Positions 36,101 to 49,600 are shown, counted from the first letter of the stretch. The stretch is 64,000 nucleotides of DNA from Nelumbo lutea (GCA_022828595.1 JAKGHH010000003.1:101703583-101767582); one strand, 5' to 3'. Numbers and translations: made by a program. The notes: generated by a model from the sequence alone, not told the origin.

Positions 36101-39100
36101 TTGCAAATTATGCTTCCACTACAGGTAAAGGGGGACCTCATTGGATTATAGATTCAGGAGCTTAGAACATATGACCAACACTCCCACCATCCTCTCTTCA
36201 TACTACCTCTGCTCCGGTAGAAATAGAATCTCCATAGCTTATGGCTCCATGTTCCAATTGCTTGGAAGGGGTCCATAAAAATAATTAATACCATTACCTT
36301 GCCTTCTGTATTGCATGTGCCTAGACTGAATACCAATATTTTATCTGGGTAGTTTGACAAGAAAAATTGAATTGATCAGTATTTTTTTCTCTTGGTCATT
36401 GTGTTTTGCAGGATCTTGAGTCAAAGATGACAATTGGGAGTGGTCATGAGTTGAATGATGTCTACCTTCTCAATGTTCTTCCTAGTCATCAAGGTCATCA
36501 TGTCAATAGCAAGAGTAATTAGTCAAAGTCAGTGTCAGATTATGCTTTCACATAAAGCATAATCAGTTAGGGCATCTTTCTTTTGGTTCTTTGTTTTTTT
36601 TGTTTCCAAAGCTATTTGAGTCTGTTAAGTTAACCGGTTTGGAGTGTGAAGGTTGTCGACTTGGAAAACATTGTAGACATTCTTTTAAGTCAGGCAATTA
36701 AAGATGTTCTTCAATTTTTGATATTGCCCATACTGATGTTTGGGGACCATATCATGTTCCTTCTATGGGTGGCTATTGCTAATTTCTCCTATTTATGAAT
36801 GATTATTCGCAATATTCGTGGACATACTTGATGAGATTTCACAATGAGGTACCTGCCTTTGTACAATAGTTTCATCAAATGGTTTTGACGTAGTTTGGAG
36901 TGCAGTTCAAGGTGTTCAAATCAGATAATGCTATGGAATATTTATAAAAAACTCGTCATCCTATTTATTAGATCATGGAGTAATTCATCAAAGCAGATGT
37001 TCATATACTCCACAACAAAATGGTGTAGCAAAAAGGAAGAAGAGACACATTATAGAAGTAGCAAGAAGTACTATGGTGAGCTCCACAATTCCACTTCAAT
37101 TTTGGGGTGATGCAGTTCTCACAGTAGTTTTCTTGGATATGTTGTTCCTTATAGCCTTATTTATCCTAAGGGGGAAGTTGAAAGGTTTGGACAACCTATT
37201 TTGATATAAAATCTGTAAAAGAAAGAAGAAAAGAAAGAGGAGAAAAGATTTCAGCTAAGAAAGAGAGATGAGAGATAGAAGAGAATGGGAGAAGCTCAGA
37301 ATTAGGTCTGGCCACCCCTTTTATTAGATTATATACTCATAAATAAAAGAGAATACAAAGACAAATATGCCCTTAGTAAGTCGGCTACTTGTGAGAACTT
37401 AAAAAACACTCTTAACTTAAAACATAAACTAATGGGCCTAAAGCCCAATAACTTCCTAACTATGCTATGTAAATAAAAAACATGTTATATCGGCCCAAAT
37501 CTCAACACTCCCACTCAAGTTGGGAATAAATGTCACACATTCCCAACTTGCATAGATCATGTTCCAGTTTGTTTCTTGCAACTCCTTTTGTAAGAACATC
37601 AGCAAGCTGCAAGTCAGATGCAACATATGGCAAACAAACTTCTCTGGCTGTCACCCTTTCCCTTATAAGGTGTCTATCAACTTCTATATGTTTCGTCCTA
37701 TCATGCTGAATTGGGTTGTTGGTAATGTTAATTGTTGCCTGATTGTCACAATATAGCATTACAGGTTCTTTAGCCTCAATTCCAATCTCCCCTAACAAGG
37801 AACAAATCCAAATGAGCTCTAAAACACCATGTGCCATGGCTCTGTATTCAGCTTATGCACTTGACATTGCCACAACTGTCTGTTTCTTACTCTTCCATGA
37901 AACTAAATTTCCTCCAACAAGAGTACAAACTCCTGGTGTAGATCTCCTATCATCTAGGCACCCTACCCAATCAGCATCTATGTAAACCTCTAACTTCAAT
38001 TGTCCATAGTCAGCAAACAATATGCCTCTACCTAGGTGTCCCTTCAAATAGGAAAGTATCCTATCAATAGCCTCCTAATGCTGAACTCATGGGGCATGCA
38101 TGTATTAACCCACCACACTCACTGCACAAGAGATGTCTAGTCGTGTCATACACAAGTATAGCAACCGCCCCACTAACCTCTGATATCTTCCAACATCCTT
38201 CACTAGTTCACTCTCAAAAGCATTTATCTCGTGGTTCTAATCAATAGGTTTGTCAGCTATCTTTGCCCCAAGCTTTCTTGTCTCATGTAGTAGATCTAGA
38301 ACATATTTCCTCTGTGAGATGAAGATCCCATGCTTGGACCTTGCCACTTCAATGCTCAGAAAGTACTTCAGCTCCCCAAGATCCTTAATCTCAAACGCTT
38401 TGTGCAGATTCTTCTTCAGGGTATCAATCTCACTCAAATCATTTCTTGTAACTACAATGTCATCCACATACACTATCAAAACTGACACCAGTGAACCCCT
38501 CTTCACAAAATGAGTATGATCAGATTGAGTTTGAGTATAGCCAAATACAACTAATGCACTTCTAAACCTGTCAAACCAAGCTCTGGGTGATTGTTTTAAA
38601 CCATATATAGGGACTTCTTAAACTTGCATACCTTTCATTTTTCCACATTATTGTAGAAACAACTGGAAGGTCCACATACACCTCCTCCTGACACCAGTGA
38701 ACCCCTCTTCACAAAATGAGTATGATCAGATTGAGTTTGAGTATAGCCAAATACAACTAATGCACTTCTAAACCTGTCAAACCAAGCTCTGGGTGATTGT
38801 TTTAAACCATATATAGGGACTTCTTAAACTTGCATACCTTTCATTTTTCCACATTATTGTAGAAACAACTGGAAGGTCCACATACACCTCCTGCAAGTCC
38901 CCATTGAGAAAGGCATTCTTCAAATCAAGTTGGAAGAGGGGCCAAGAGTATGTAGCTGCTAGTGATAAAAGAATTCGGACTGAACTCATCTTTGCCACTG
39001 GTGCAAAAGATTCCAAGTAGTCTATGCCATAAGTTTGAGTATACCCTTTTGCAACTAGCCTCGCCTTGTACCTTTCTATACTCCCATCAGCCTTGTACTT

Positions 39101-42100
39101 CAATGTATAAACCCATTTGCATCCAACAGTCTCCTTGCCATCAGACAAATCCACAATCTCCCATGTCTGATTATTAATCAAAGCTTTCATTTCCTCCTGC
39201 ATAATTGTCTTCCACTCAAATTTGGAGAGTCTCACTAACACTCCAAGGTATAGACACAAAGTCAAGGGAGGAAAGGAAGGCCCGGTAGGAAGGGGATAAT
39301 CCACTGTAGGAAAGAAAGTGTGAGATGCAATGAACAGTACACTTCCTCTTCCCTTTTCTGAGGGCAACAAGGAAATCAAGGTCATTTGCAATTACGTTAC
39401 GAGTAGGGGTTGTAGTATCAATAGGAACTAAACTATCAGGGGGAACAAGAGGCATACATGGATCTGTGTAAGTCGAACTTGGAATCTTCGATGAGCTGAT
39501 AGGGAGTGACATAGGTTCCTCTACTATGGAATCAACCTCCCTGCGTTGCCGTAGGTGTTGTCGTGTAAAACATTGAGAGACAGGACACAATGAAGGTGGC
39601 AAAGTGGGTGAAAAAGGTAGGTCAGACATCGGAATAAACAAAGGAGCTAGAACAGGAAGTGGTATAGACAGTTCACTTCCTTCTCCAAAACACTCCCCCT
39701 GAGAAGAACCCCCCAAGAAAAATAAGTGTGGACTCAAAAAAGGTGACATCCATAGTAACATACCGACTCCCGGAGATTGGACCATAACAAAACCCCTTCT
39801 AATTTCCTACATACCCAAGGAAGACACTTCTTCACCTTAGAATCCAGTTTTGAGCGGTGAAAACCAAGAACATGGACAAAGCACACACATCCAAACATCC
39901 TTAAAAGAATATGGAATGTCTCCCCCTCAAGAAAAAGAAGGTTGAAGGAGTGCTATATCCAAGAACACGAGAACTGCATCACCTCAAAAATGAACTGGAA
40001 CTGTAGAGCTCAAAATCATGCTTCTTGCTACTTCCACAATATGTTTGTTCTTCCTTTCTGCTACACCATTCTGTTGTGGAGTGTATTTACAACTTTTCTT
40101 ATGGATAACTCCATGCTCCAAAAGGTATGATGACGGGTTTTTTTCAAAGTATTCCCTAACGTTGTCTGATCTAAACACTTTCACTCGTGCCACAAACTGT
40201 GTCAGCACCATCTAATGGAATTGTTGAACCAAAGATGGTACCTCATCACAGGATCTCATCAAATATATCCAAGAGTACCGAGAATAATCATCCACAAACA
40301 GAAGAAAATGTTGATAGCCGCCCATAGAGGAAACATGGTATAGCCCCCACACATCAGTATGAACAATATCAAAAACAAAAGAACATCTTTTATTACTTGC
40401 TTTAAAGGATTGTCTAAGATGCTTTCCAAATTGACAACCCTCACACTCTAAACTGGACAAACTAATAGACTCAAACAATTTGGGAAACAAAAAACGCAAA
40501 GAAGCAAAAGACAAATGTCCGAGCCAAAGCATAACCTGACCCATCGACTCTGACTCAATACTTCTACTGACATGATGAATCTGATGACTAGGAAGCACAT
40601 CATGAAGATAGATTCCATTCACCTCACGACCACTCCCAATCGTCCTCTTTGATTCTAGATCCTGCAAAACACAATGGCCAAGAGAAAAAATCACATAACA
40701 GTTCAAATTCTTTGTCAAGTTACTAACAGATAAAAGATTAGTGCTCCGTCTAGGAACATGAAGGACAAAAGTAGGGTAATGGTATCAGTTATCCTGACAG
40801 ACCATTTCCCATCAATGTGAATATGTGATCCATCAACTGTGGAAACTCTATCTCTACCAGAGCAGAGGTGGTATGAGGTGAAAATGGTGGTCATATGTTC
40901 TAAGGCTCCTGAGTCTATAATTAAGGGAGGTCCCCCCTTACCTATAGTGGATACATAATTTGCAGTGGCATGTGAACTACCTGTGTGTGCAAACGTGGTA
41001 GAATGACTACCTCCTGATCCACCTGCACCTTGTTGTCCACTTGATACCGAGTTGGAACTAGTTGTATCCTTCTGCTTTAGGAACTATCCATCTCTCTCCA
41101 ATTCGGCTATCACTGCAGTTGTTGCAAAAGATTCTAGAGAGGTTATAGTAGGAGGCCTTGCTAAATCACCAGTCACTTGCCATATTCACATTTCCCTTCT
41201 TATTTCTAATTCGTCTCGGTACAAGGTGTGGTTAAAGCTTCCAACAGGTATCTCTGGTATGTTTGGGTTTCTTACAGTAGTCATAGATCAGATCCCTTTT
41301 GTCCTTCCTCGGTTCATTTCCAACCTTATCCCCACAAGACTTAGGCTTCACTGTGCTAACCAAACCTGATTGTCTCGGGAAAGAATATGTTGTTGTGCAA
41401 TATCATACTCAGGGTTAAGTCCAACTAAAAACTCAAAAACCCTATTCTTTTCTACCAGCTTCTAATAAGTTGTTGCATCTTTGATACTTTCTCAAACCAC
41501 AATCTCCAAATGATCTATCTCTTGCCATAAGGTTTTTAGGGCTGCAAAATAAATAGCAACAGACTTATCTCCCTGCCTAGTAGCAATCACTTGGTTTCTC
41601 AATTGATAGGCTCTAGCAACATTTTCATTATGTGATTAGGTTTTTTCTACTCCATCACAAATCTCCTTAGCTATGTTAGCCCATAAAAAGTTCTTACTTA
41701 TATGGGGCAACATGGAATTACACAGCCAAGTCATCACCATGTAGTTCTCCTGTACCTATCGGGAATGATTAGTTTCAGTTTTCTCTTCCTCACCGGTGAC
41801 ATACCTCAATTTCCCACGAGCATCAATGGCCATCTTTGTAGATTGTGACCATTCTAAGTAGTTTGTACCATCCAACTCGACTGTAGTGATGGTTCCGACC
41901 CCGAAGAGGTCTCTAGTACCTCCTCCCTCGGATCCCATTTCTCCTAAAAATTTGTTTTCAACTACACAACCCTCTGTAACTCTCAGAATAGGTTAGGGAA
42001 TCAATTTGAGATGAAAAAGAAGGTATTTATCTCCTTTAGAAACCTCAAACGCCCTCCTAGAGCCCTAGAAGCCCCTTCATCCAAAGATTACCTTTTCTGT

Positions 42101-45100
42101 GGGAGCAGGAGAAGAGAGAAAAGAGGTTGCCGCTCCCTATAGAGACCTCCAAAAAGGCTGGAACTTGAGCCGCCCCTTCAAAAAATCTCAAGGAATCCTA
42201 GAAAACTAGAGTGCCACTTCCTAGGTCAAAATTGAAGAGAACTAGAGTGCCACCTCAAGGAACCCTAAAAAACTAAAGTGCCCCTCCCTCCAAAGATTCC
42301 CTTCTCCAGTTCTTCCTGATTTTGGTGTAAAACCCTAAACCAGCTACAAGGGATTGCAATTCCACCAAAAAATCCAAAAATTGGGCTTACTTGAAGTCTT
42401 TGATCAGCCCTTTACCTTATCGTGCAGTCGGCCGATCTAGGGCTGCATGATCCGACTACATGATGGAGCAGCTCAAGAAATGTTTAAACTTGCTCTGATA
42501 CCAAGTAGAAAGGTTTGGACAACCGGTTTTGATATTAAAATTGCAAAAGAAAGAAGAAAAGAAAGAGGAGAAAAAGGTTTCAGCTAAGAAAGAGAGATGA
42601 GAGATAGAAGAGAATGGAAGAAGCTCAGAATTAGGTTTGGTTGCCCCTTTCATTAGATTATATACTCATAAGTAAAAGAGAATACAAAGACAAGTATGCC
42701 CTTAGTAAGTTGGTTACTTGTGAGAACTTAAAAAACACTCGTAACTTAAAAAATAAACTAATGGGCCTAAGGCCCAATAACTCCCTAACTATGCTATGTA
42801 AATAAAAAACATGTTATATCAGCCCAAATCTCAACAGGGGAGATGTTTCATATTCCTTTGAGGATGTTTGGATGTGTAAGCTTTGTCCATACCTTGGTAA
42901 TCACCGCTCAAAGCTGAACCCTAAAGCAAAAGGGGTATTGTTGTTATAATCCAATTTTGAGAAATTGGTATGTCACCATGGATGTCACTTTCTTTGAGTC
43001 CATACCTTTCTTTTCAAGTAGTCCTCTTAAGAGAGAGTGTTTTGGGGAGGAAATGAGCAATACACACCATTTCTTATTCTAACTCCTTTACCTACTCGAA
43101 TGTCTAACCTAGTTGTTTCACCTACTTTGCCTGGTCCATTATGTCCTACTCAGTTTTTACACATCAACGCCTATGACAACACAGGGAGGTTGATTCCACA
43201 AAGAGGAACCCACATCACTTCCTATCGACTCATCTAAGATTCCAAGTTTGATTGGCATAGACCCATGTATGCCTTTTGCTTCCTCTGATGTTTCAGTTCC
43301 TGTTGATACTACTCCTGTACCTAACACTATTACAGATCACCTAGAACTTCCTATTGCACTCTGAAAGGGGAAGAGAAAGTGCACAACCTATTGTATCTTG
43401 CATCATCTTTGCTATAGTGGGTTATCTCCCTCCTACCGGTAGGGGTGTCCATAAAAAACCGAAAAATCGAAAAACCAGTCCAAACTGAAGAAACCGATCC
43501 GAAAAATCCAATTAACCGAACCGCCCCAAACCCGCCCTGTTGTCATCCCTAGCAGGTGTACATGGATCTTCCAGCTAGTTTTTATGGTGATGTGGGCAAA
43601 TGAAAGGTATGCAAATTAAAAAATCCCTTAAATGGATTGAAAGAATCACCTAGTGCTTGGCTTGACCAGTTTAAGAGTGCATTGATTGGTTTTGGATAGA
43701 TATATTCAAACCCAGTTTGACCATACCTTGTTTGTGAAAAGAAGGGGATCACTAGTGCCAATGCTGATGGTGTATGTGGATGACATTGTTGTCATAGGGA
43801 ATGCCCTGAGTGAGATTGATGCCTTAAAGAGGAACCTACAGTCCTACATAGGGAGTTCGAGATTCAGGAACTTGGGAAGCTAAAGTATTTTCTAGGCATT
43901 AAAGTGGCAAGGTCCAAACATGGGATCTTCATTTCCCAAAGTATGTGTTGGACCTACTACAAGAGACAAGAAAATATGGGGCTAAACCAGCTAATATACT
44001 CATTGACTAAAATCACAGCAGTAATGCATTAGATGGTGAGCTAGTAAAGGATGTCGGGAGGTATCAGAGATTAGTGGGTCAGCTACTATACTCGTGTATG
44101 ACACGAGCATATATCCCCTACGTAGTGTGGTGAGTTGATCGATACATACATGCCCCACGAGTTCAGCACTAGGAAGCCATAAATAGGATACTTGCCTATT
44201 TGAGAGGACACCTAGGCAGAAGGATATTGTTTGTTGACCAATGGACATTTGAAGCTAGAAGCTTACACAAATGTTGATTAGGCAAGGTACCTAGATGACA
44301 AGAGACCAACATTAGGAATCTACACTCTTGTTGGGTGTAATCTGATTTCATAAAAGAGTAAAAAGCAACTAATTGTATCCAAGTCAAGTGCAAAAGCTTA
44401 ATATAGAGCTATGAAACATGGTGTTTCAGAGCTTCTCTAGGTTCAATCCCTACTAGGAGAGTTTGGAGTTGATGCAGAGGAACCTATGATGTTGTACTAT
44501 GATAATCAATCCAGGGTTCAAAATTTCACAACATAATGGACTGTATCAACTGATATGTATCGTTCTGACAAAAGCCCAATACACGGAACATGTAAAAATC
44601 ATCTATTGTGCTTCTTTTTGTATGTATTGGCCGATACAAGCCCATATCAGGCAGTTTCGGATCCGTATCGATCAATACAGGCCCGAAACAGTTCAATACA
44701 GCCCGGTACACTTAATTCATTTCGCATGTCCCTTCTTTCTCATTATTTTTTTAATCTATATTTAATTCCAAATTCTCTCACTAATCTTGTTAATTATTCC
44801 TATATTTAAGTCTAATTTTTCTCTCTTATTAATTAGTTAATTACTCAAATTTGAATTCTAGCACCTAATTCGAACCCTCTCTCATTAATTAATGATCCTT
44901 TCTCTCATTAACTTATTTTGTTACTCATTAATCCCATTAGCCATTGACTTTAATTCTTATAATTGTAAGTATAAAAATTACAAACTTCAATGATAACAAG
45001 ATTCAAACCTTGGTGGTTAGGTTTTAATGACCATAAGTTCACCACTAAGCCACACTCATTTCTTTGTTATGGTCATATGCATTTTTATTTTTAAGTAAAT

Positions 45101-46661
45101 TTTCTCTTAGTGGATGTTTGTCACTAAATGCTATAAGTAATTATTAAAACCTATTTATTAATAAATATTAAGAGAAAGTATATTGATTATTTAAAAATTA
45201 GTGTACAAACATATTTTAGTTATTCCATCATTTTTCAATGGTTACTAATTATGTCACAATATCTCACACTTTATAAAAACCATTAAATTATGGTTTTTTA
45301 CATTTAAATAACTTATTTACAGCCATATAAAACTTGTAATTATTGTTATCAATATATATTTTAGGATTTATTTGAGCTTCCTATCATATCTATGTGTATC
45401 TTGATTTTTCGTCAGTATCCATGCATATCTAAAGTGTATCCCAATATGTCTCTTAAAACTGTCTTCCCGATACACCTTACATTTCCAATACTTTGAACCT
45501 TGAATCAAGCAACAATTAGCATTTCCCATAATCCAGTTCAACATGATAGCACAAAGCAAATAGAAGCGGGCATGCATTTCATAATAGAAAGGGTGACAAC
45601 TGGAGAAGTATGTCTACCATATGTTTCATCTGACTTGCAACTTGCTAATGTATTCACCAAGGGAGTTGCAAGAAATAAGCTTCAACATGATTTACGCGAG
45701 GGGGAATGTGTGACATCTACTCCCAACTTGAAGAGGAGTGTTGAGATATTCAACAATTTTTTGTTTCTTTTTATTTAGCATCACTAGTTAGTGTTATTAG
45801 GCCCAAGGCCCATTAGTTTACATTTACTTTTAAAGACTGTTTTAATGTTATTAGCAGTAGCCGCCCTGGCATAGTCATTGTAATCTCTTTTATTTTGTGA
45901 GTATATAAGATAATCAGTGGGGCAGCCAGATCATTATTGGCTTCTCCAATCTCTTTTTCTCTTTCTGCTCTCCAAGAAACTCCTATAATTCTTTCTTCCT
46001 ATAACTGTAATCAAATCAGGTTGCAGATCTGAGTTTTCTACTCTATTGAAGGTCACCAAACAATAGATAATGAGAGCTAGGGGGATTTTAACAGTTTCAA
46101 AGGTTAATAGACATCCTAACATATTTGTGAAATATCCTAACATATCGTGAGTATTGATATTTTAAACCTTGCTCTTAAGCCATACTATTTTCTAGAAACT
46201 ATTTTCTCCTACCACTAATTCCAACCCTCTATTGGATCAATTGGGACTTCTCTAAAAGAGTACACTCCATAGATTGTCTTGAAGCATAGTTGTCATGGCG
46301 ACGCACTGAGGCCTAGGCAATAAGGCGCCCTTGGAGGCTTGCCTCACCTAATCGCCAAGCAGTTTTCCATAGCGTGTTATAAAAAACTTTTATATTCTTA
46401 ATTTTTTAGGTTATAATTATAAAATAGACATTTTTAAACTAAAATATTCATTTTGTGTGTTTATATACCAATTTCTTTTTATAATTTTCTTATTTGTTAG
46501 GGTTTAATCAACACAAACATTACTAAATGCTGTATTGAACCCTCAAAGACTTCAAAATCTGAACCAATAAGTAAGGAAGAACATAAAATGTTTTTTTTTT
46601 ATTTTTTTTATTATTATTTTTTTTTATGAATGGAAGAACAAAAAAATGTTGCCCAATCAAC

Positions 46662-46692
<31 letters not shown>

Positions 46693-49600
46693 CTTTTCCT
46701 ATAACAGAAATAGGGGTTCAGCCCCTATATTTTTTGAATTTCCTTTCTTTCTTCTTTTTCTTCTCATGAATATGTTGGAATATGTTGATTTTCTATACTT
46801 AAACATTTAGTTTATACTTTTCTTATGAAAATTATGGATATTTATTAAGGAAATATGATTATGGAACCTAGGAAACTACCCTAGGATAGATGCTTTTACT
46901 TAAAAAAATCCATCGTCTAAGCGGCAACAAGGCGCCCCCCTGTCGCCTAGTCTCACCTTGGTGCCTTGAAAACTATGTCTCAAAGCACCAAGGTTTTCAT
47001 GCGGTGCTCATTCTAACAAATCTAATGTTGGGGCTAATCTTTTATCTTCGTGGCAGATACCCTATGAAAACTGACTACGCCTGGAGTAAGTCATCATTGT
47101 ATTGTGCAGGACACTGGAAGCAGTCTTTCAATTACCTCAGATGTAATGGGGGAGGAATTTCCTTTTTAGTTTAGTTTCCTCCAAGTATAAATGCCCTTTC
47201 TTGTTTTCTAATAGAATTCTCTTTCCATTGCTGACCAACAAAAGGAGGGCTGAGGGGACAAATCTTAGCAAAAACAAAGGGGTCATCTGATTTTTTTTTT
47301 TTTTGATCAATAACAACAGATTTCATTAAATAGGATTAAGCTTACAAAGAAGAGGAGCTAAAGAATCTTAACTCCCCAGAAGTTGGGTAGGCACCCAAAC
47401 TGAAATAAAAACAATTACAACTGAGCCCAGAAACCAGAAACCCTATTCACCCCATGCCTAGCTAATCCATCAGAAAAGGAGTTTGCATTTCTCTTTACCA
47501 GCCATTTGAATTTTCTCCTTTCAATGCTGCAGCTCCAAAGCTTAGAAGTGTCTTCTTTTAGCCAGTTCACTACAACCACGGAATCTCCCTTTATAATCAG
47601 TATCTTAACATTTAGGTCTTTAGCCCTTTGTACCCCTTCCAAAGCTGCTAACACCTCAGCCCTCAAAGAGAGAGTCTCCCACTCCAATTGGGACAGAAAA
47701 CATAGCTATTACATTCCCCTTCTCATGTCTTAGCACCACCCCAATGCCCAAGGGCCCTGGATTCCCCATGCTACTGCCATCAAAATTTAGTTTGATAAAA
47801 CCAGGAGGTGGAGGGTTCCATGTGGGATTCGATGTCTTCTTAATTGAGACTAACTTGCAATTTCTTTCCATTTTCTTAACATATCATCCATTGAAAATTC
47901 TGTGAACTCGTCCATTGTTCTCAACCAGTGTATTACCCTTATATGGATCACTTCTAGCATAGTTTCCAACCCTCTCTCCTTTTCTGAAAAAACCCTTTAA
48001 TTTCTTTCATCTGATAATGACTAAAGTGGCTGAGCTGAGTGACTTATTACTTTGTTTTTTAGTGGATAAACTAATAAAATAATAAAAATGCTTGTGTACA
48101 GTAACCAACACAACTTCAGTTTCAGCAATTAACCACCGTGCAACCTTCTTGTAACTTATTCACTATAAGTTACAAAGAAATAAGCCATTCAGTTCAGCCA
48201 TTTCAGCTGTTATCAAACAGCTCCTAACTGAATCTGCTAGAGTGCAAAATTTGGGGATACATCTATTAAATAAATTTTAAGTTGAATTTGAGTTTCAGTT
48301 TAACAATGTATTAACAGTTCCACAAATTCACTATTTTCTTAAATATAACCGCTTTGTCAATGCAATATATGGATCAAGCATGGATGTTATTCAATCATAG
48401 GTACTAACAACTGCAATATTAGAAAACAATTCCCTTGATCTCACTTTAAAAGCTGCAATATTAGAAAATTTAATTGCTTCCAAAACCTTCCCATTTTTGT
48501 AATAATGGTATACGAGAACCCTTGATGATTAATTTCATGTTTTTTCCAAGTCCAAAAGGTAAGGTGTTCTTCACTAAAACTAGTGACTTGGAAAAAGAAT
48601 CAGAAGAAAAATTCACCTTGCAAGACAAGATATTAATCAGGCAAAGATTGGGGGAAAAGATAAAATTTTTCACAGAACTCAGGATCTTCAAGAAGGAAAA
48701 AAAATGTGGTAATGTGCTTACTTGAAACATTTGTGATTACGTTTGTGCTTTTTTGAGCAGTAAGTGCTTTCAACTTATTTCCCGTAGCTAATAAAAGCAA
48801 GCTCTTCATATGCTGCTTTTGCTCCTTAGGGCTAGCTGTCTTTGTCAAAGCTTCTTCAAAAGCAAGCAAGTCATTGGATGTAATACAAGGAAGACAAAGC
48901 AGAACCTGTAGTCCACAAATAGGAACCAACCTTATCATCCAAAACCTTGACTAAGATTCTGATTCATTGATTGAATCTCACAATCCCCAATTTAAAATTT
49001 TAACTGTATCAACCAATAACTAAATGACCGACTGCAAAAGACATGTCAAGAGCGATAGAATCCCATATCTCACAAGCATTCACCCAAGACTAAAAAAATC
49101 AAGATATATGAACAAACCTGTCTAGGAGAGGGGTCCCTATCAGAGAGATATATGAAAATTTCCCGACAGAGGCCAACAAGGTCTGCACTGATAATGGCAT
49201 TTGATTCAAGGCTCAAACCTTGGATAATTGCATAGAACAAGTCCTTGGCAACAAATTCTCGAAGTTCAATATTATTTGTCGAAATAGCTAGAAGAATCAT
49301 AGCTCCACAGAAAGAAGAAATTTTTGTGACAGCTTCACCATCTGTCCATGTAAAAGCTTCTATACTTATTTGCAGTGCTGGAAGAGTTGTACCCTTGTGT
49401 TTCAAGAGAAAGCTGCAAGTGGACAACTATTTTAAGAAAAATGATGCTACTTGGAAAAAAAAAATCACTAACAACAAAAGTAGGACTTCGGTAATTAAAC
49501 TATACCCAACCAAGGAGTTCGTGGAAAAAGCATCCAAGTCTTTGAGGGAAGATGCCTCTACCCGATTAACATGTCCAAACTGTTCCAAGGAAGGGAGTCC

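Larger units (their letters stand above)
37176..42836 (-). mobile_element. Ty1/copia retrotransposon, minus strand, nested in the plus-strand copia
   Basis: Two LTRs of about 332 bp (37176-37507 and 42504-42836), a primer-binding site TGGTATCAGAGCA on the minus strand at 42503-42491, and a GAGTGGGAG purine tract before the 3' LTR. The 5-bp duplication GGGGA (37171-37175 and 42837-42841) interrupts the host copia within its YPKGE/MFHIP codons. The gag and pol sequences are close relatives of the host element, so both belong to one family. The LTRs differ at roughly 20 positions by eye. Confidence 0.92.
35114..45730 (+). pseudogene. Plus-strand copia gag-pol, broken
   Basis: Pieces in order: gag start near 35114 ([20 protein letters not shown]), pre-integrase and integrase remnants at about 36400-37170, then after the nested element the integrase end and linker (42842-43439), RT with [11 protein letters not shown] at about 43760-43800, and RNase H to about 45720 ([18 protein letters not shown]). 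Many stops and frame changes occur, so no protein can be made. Confidence 0.82.
34432..46042 (+). mobile_element. Ty1/copia retrotransposon, plus strand, split by later insertions
   Basis: LTRs begin TGTTGAGATATT and end TTTTCTACT (34432-34736 and 45739-46042). The primer-binding site TGGTATCAGAACC follows at 34737, complementary to initiator Met tRNA as usual for copia. A purine tract GAAGAGGAG precedes the 3' LTR. Flanks CTAAT and CTATT are a near-match 5-bp duplication. The internal region is interrupted by the minus-strand copia (37176-42836), a 112-bp MITE replacing part of RT (43440-43551) and a DNA element inside RNase H (44510-45502). Confidence 0.88.
33240..48721 (-). other. Last intron of HST, about 15.5 kb, filled with nested transposons
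   Basis: The donor is AA|GTAAGC (48722/48721) and the acceptor is TTTACTTTCAG (33240). The upstream exon ends in phase 1 and the last exon supplies the two missing bases of a Thr codon. The intron carries two copia elements, DNA transposons, a LINE piece and SINE-like sequence, listed separately. Parts at about 33240-34431 and 46043-48721 look like residual intron plus small insertions. Confidence 0.8.

Noticed and set aside
46663..46695. CTT repeat as part of a coding low-complexity tract
   Set aside because: It lies in the non-coding middle of a hAT-like element within an intron.
48633..48722. Read-through end of HST at 48633 as the natural C-terminus
   Set aside because: A GTAAGC donor follows the conserved NVITNVS segment, and a phase-matched terminal exon exists at 33160-33239. 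The read-through tail is AT-rich and unlike HASTY. It could still be an alternative end.
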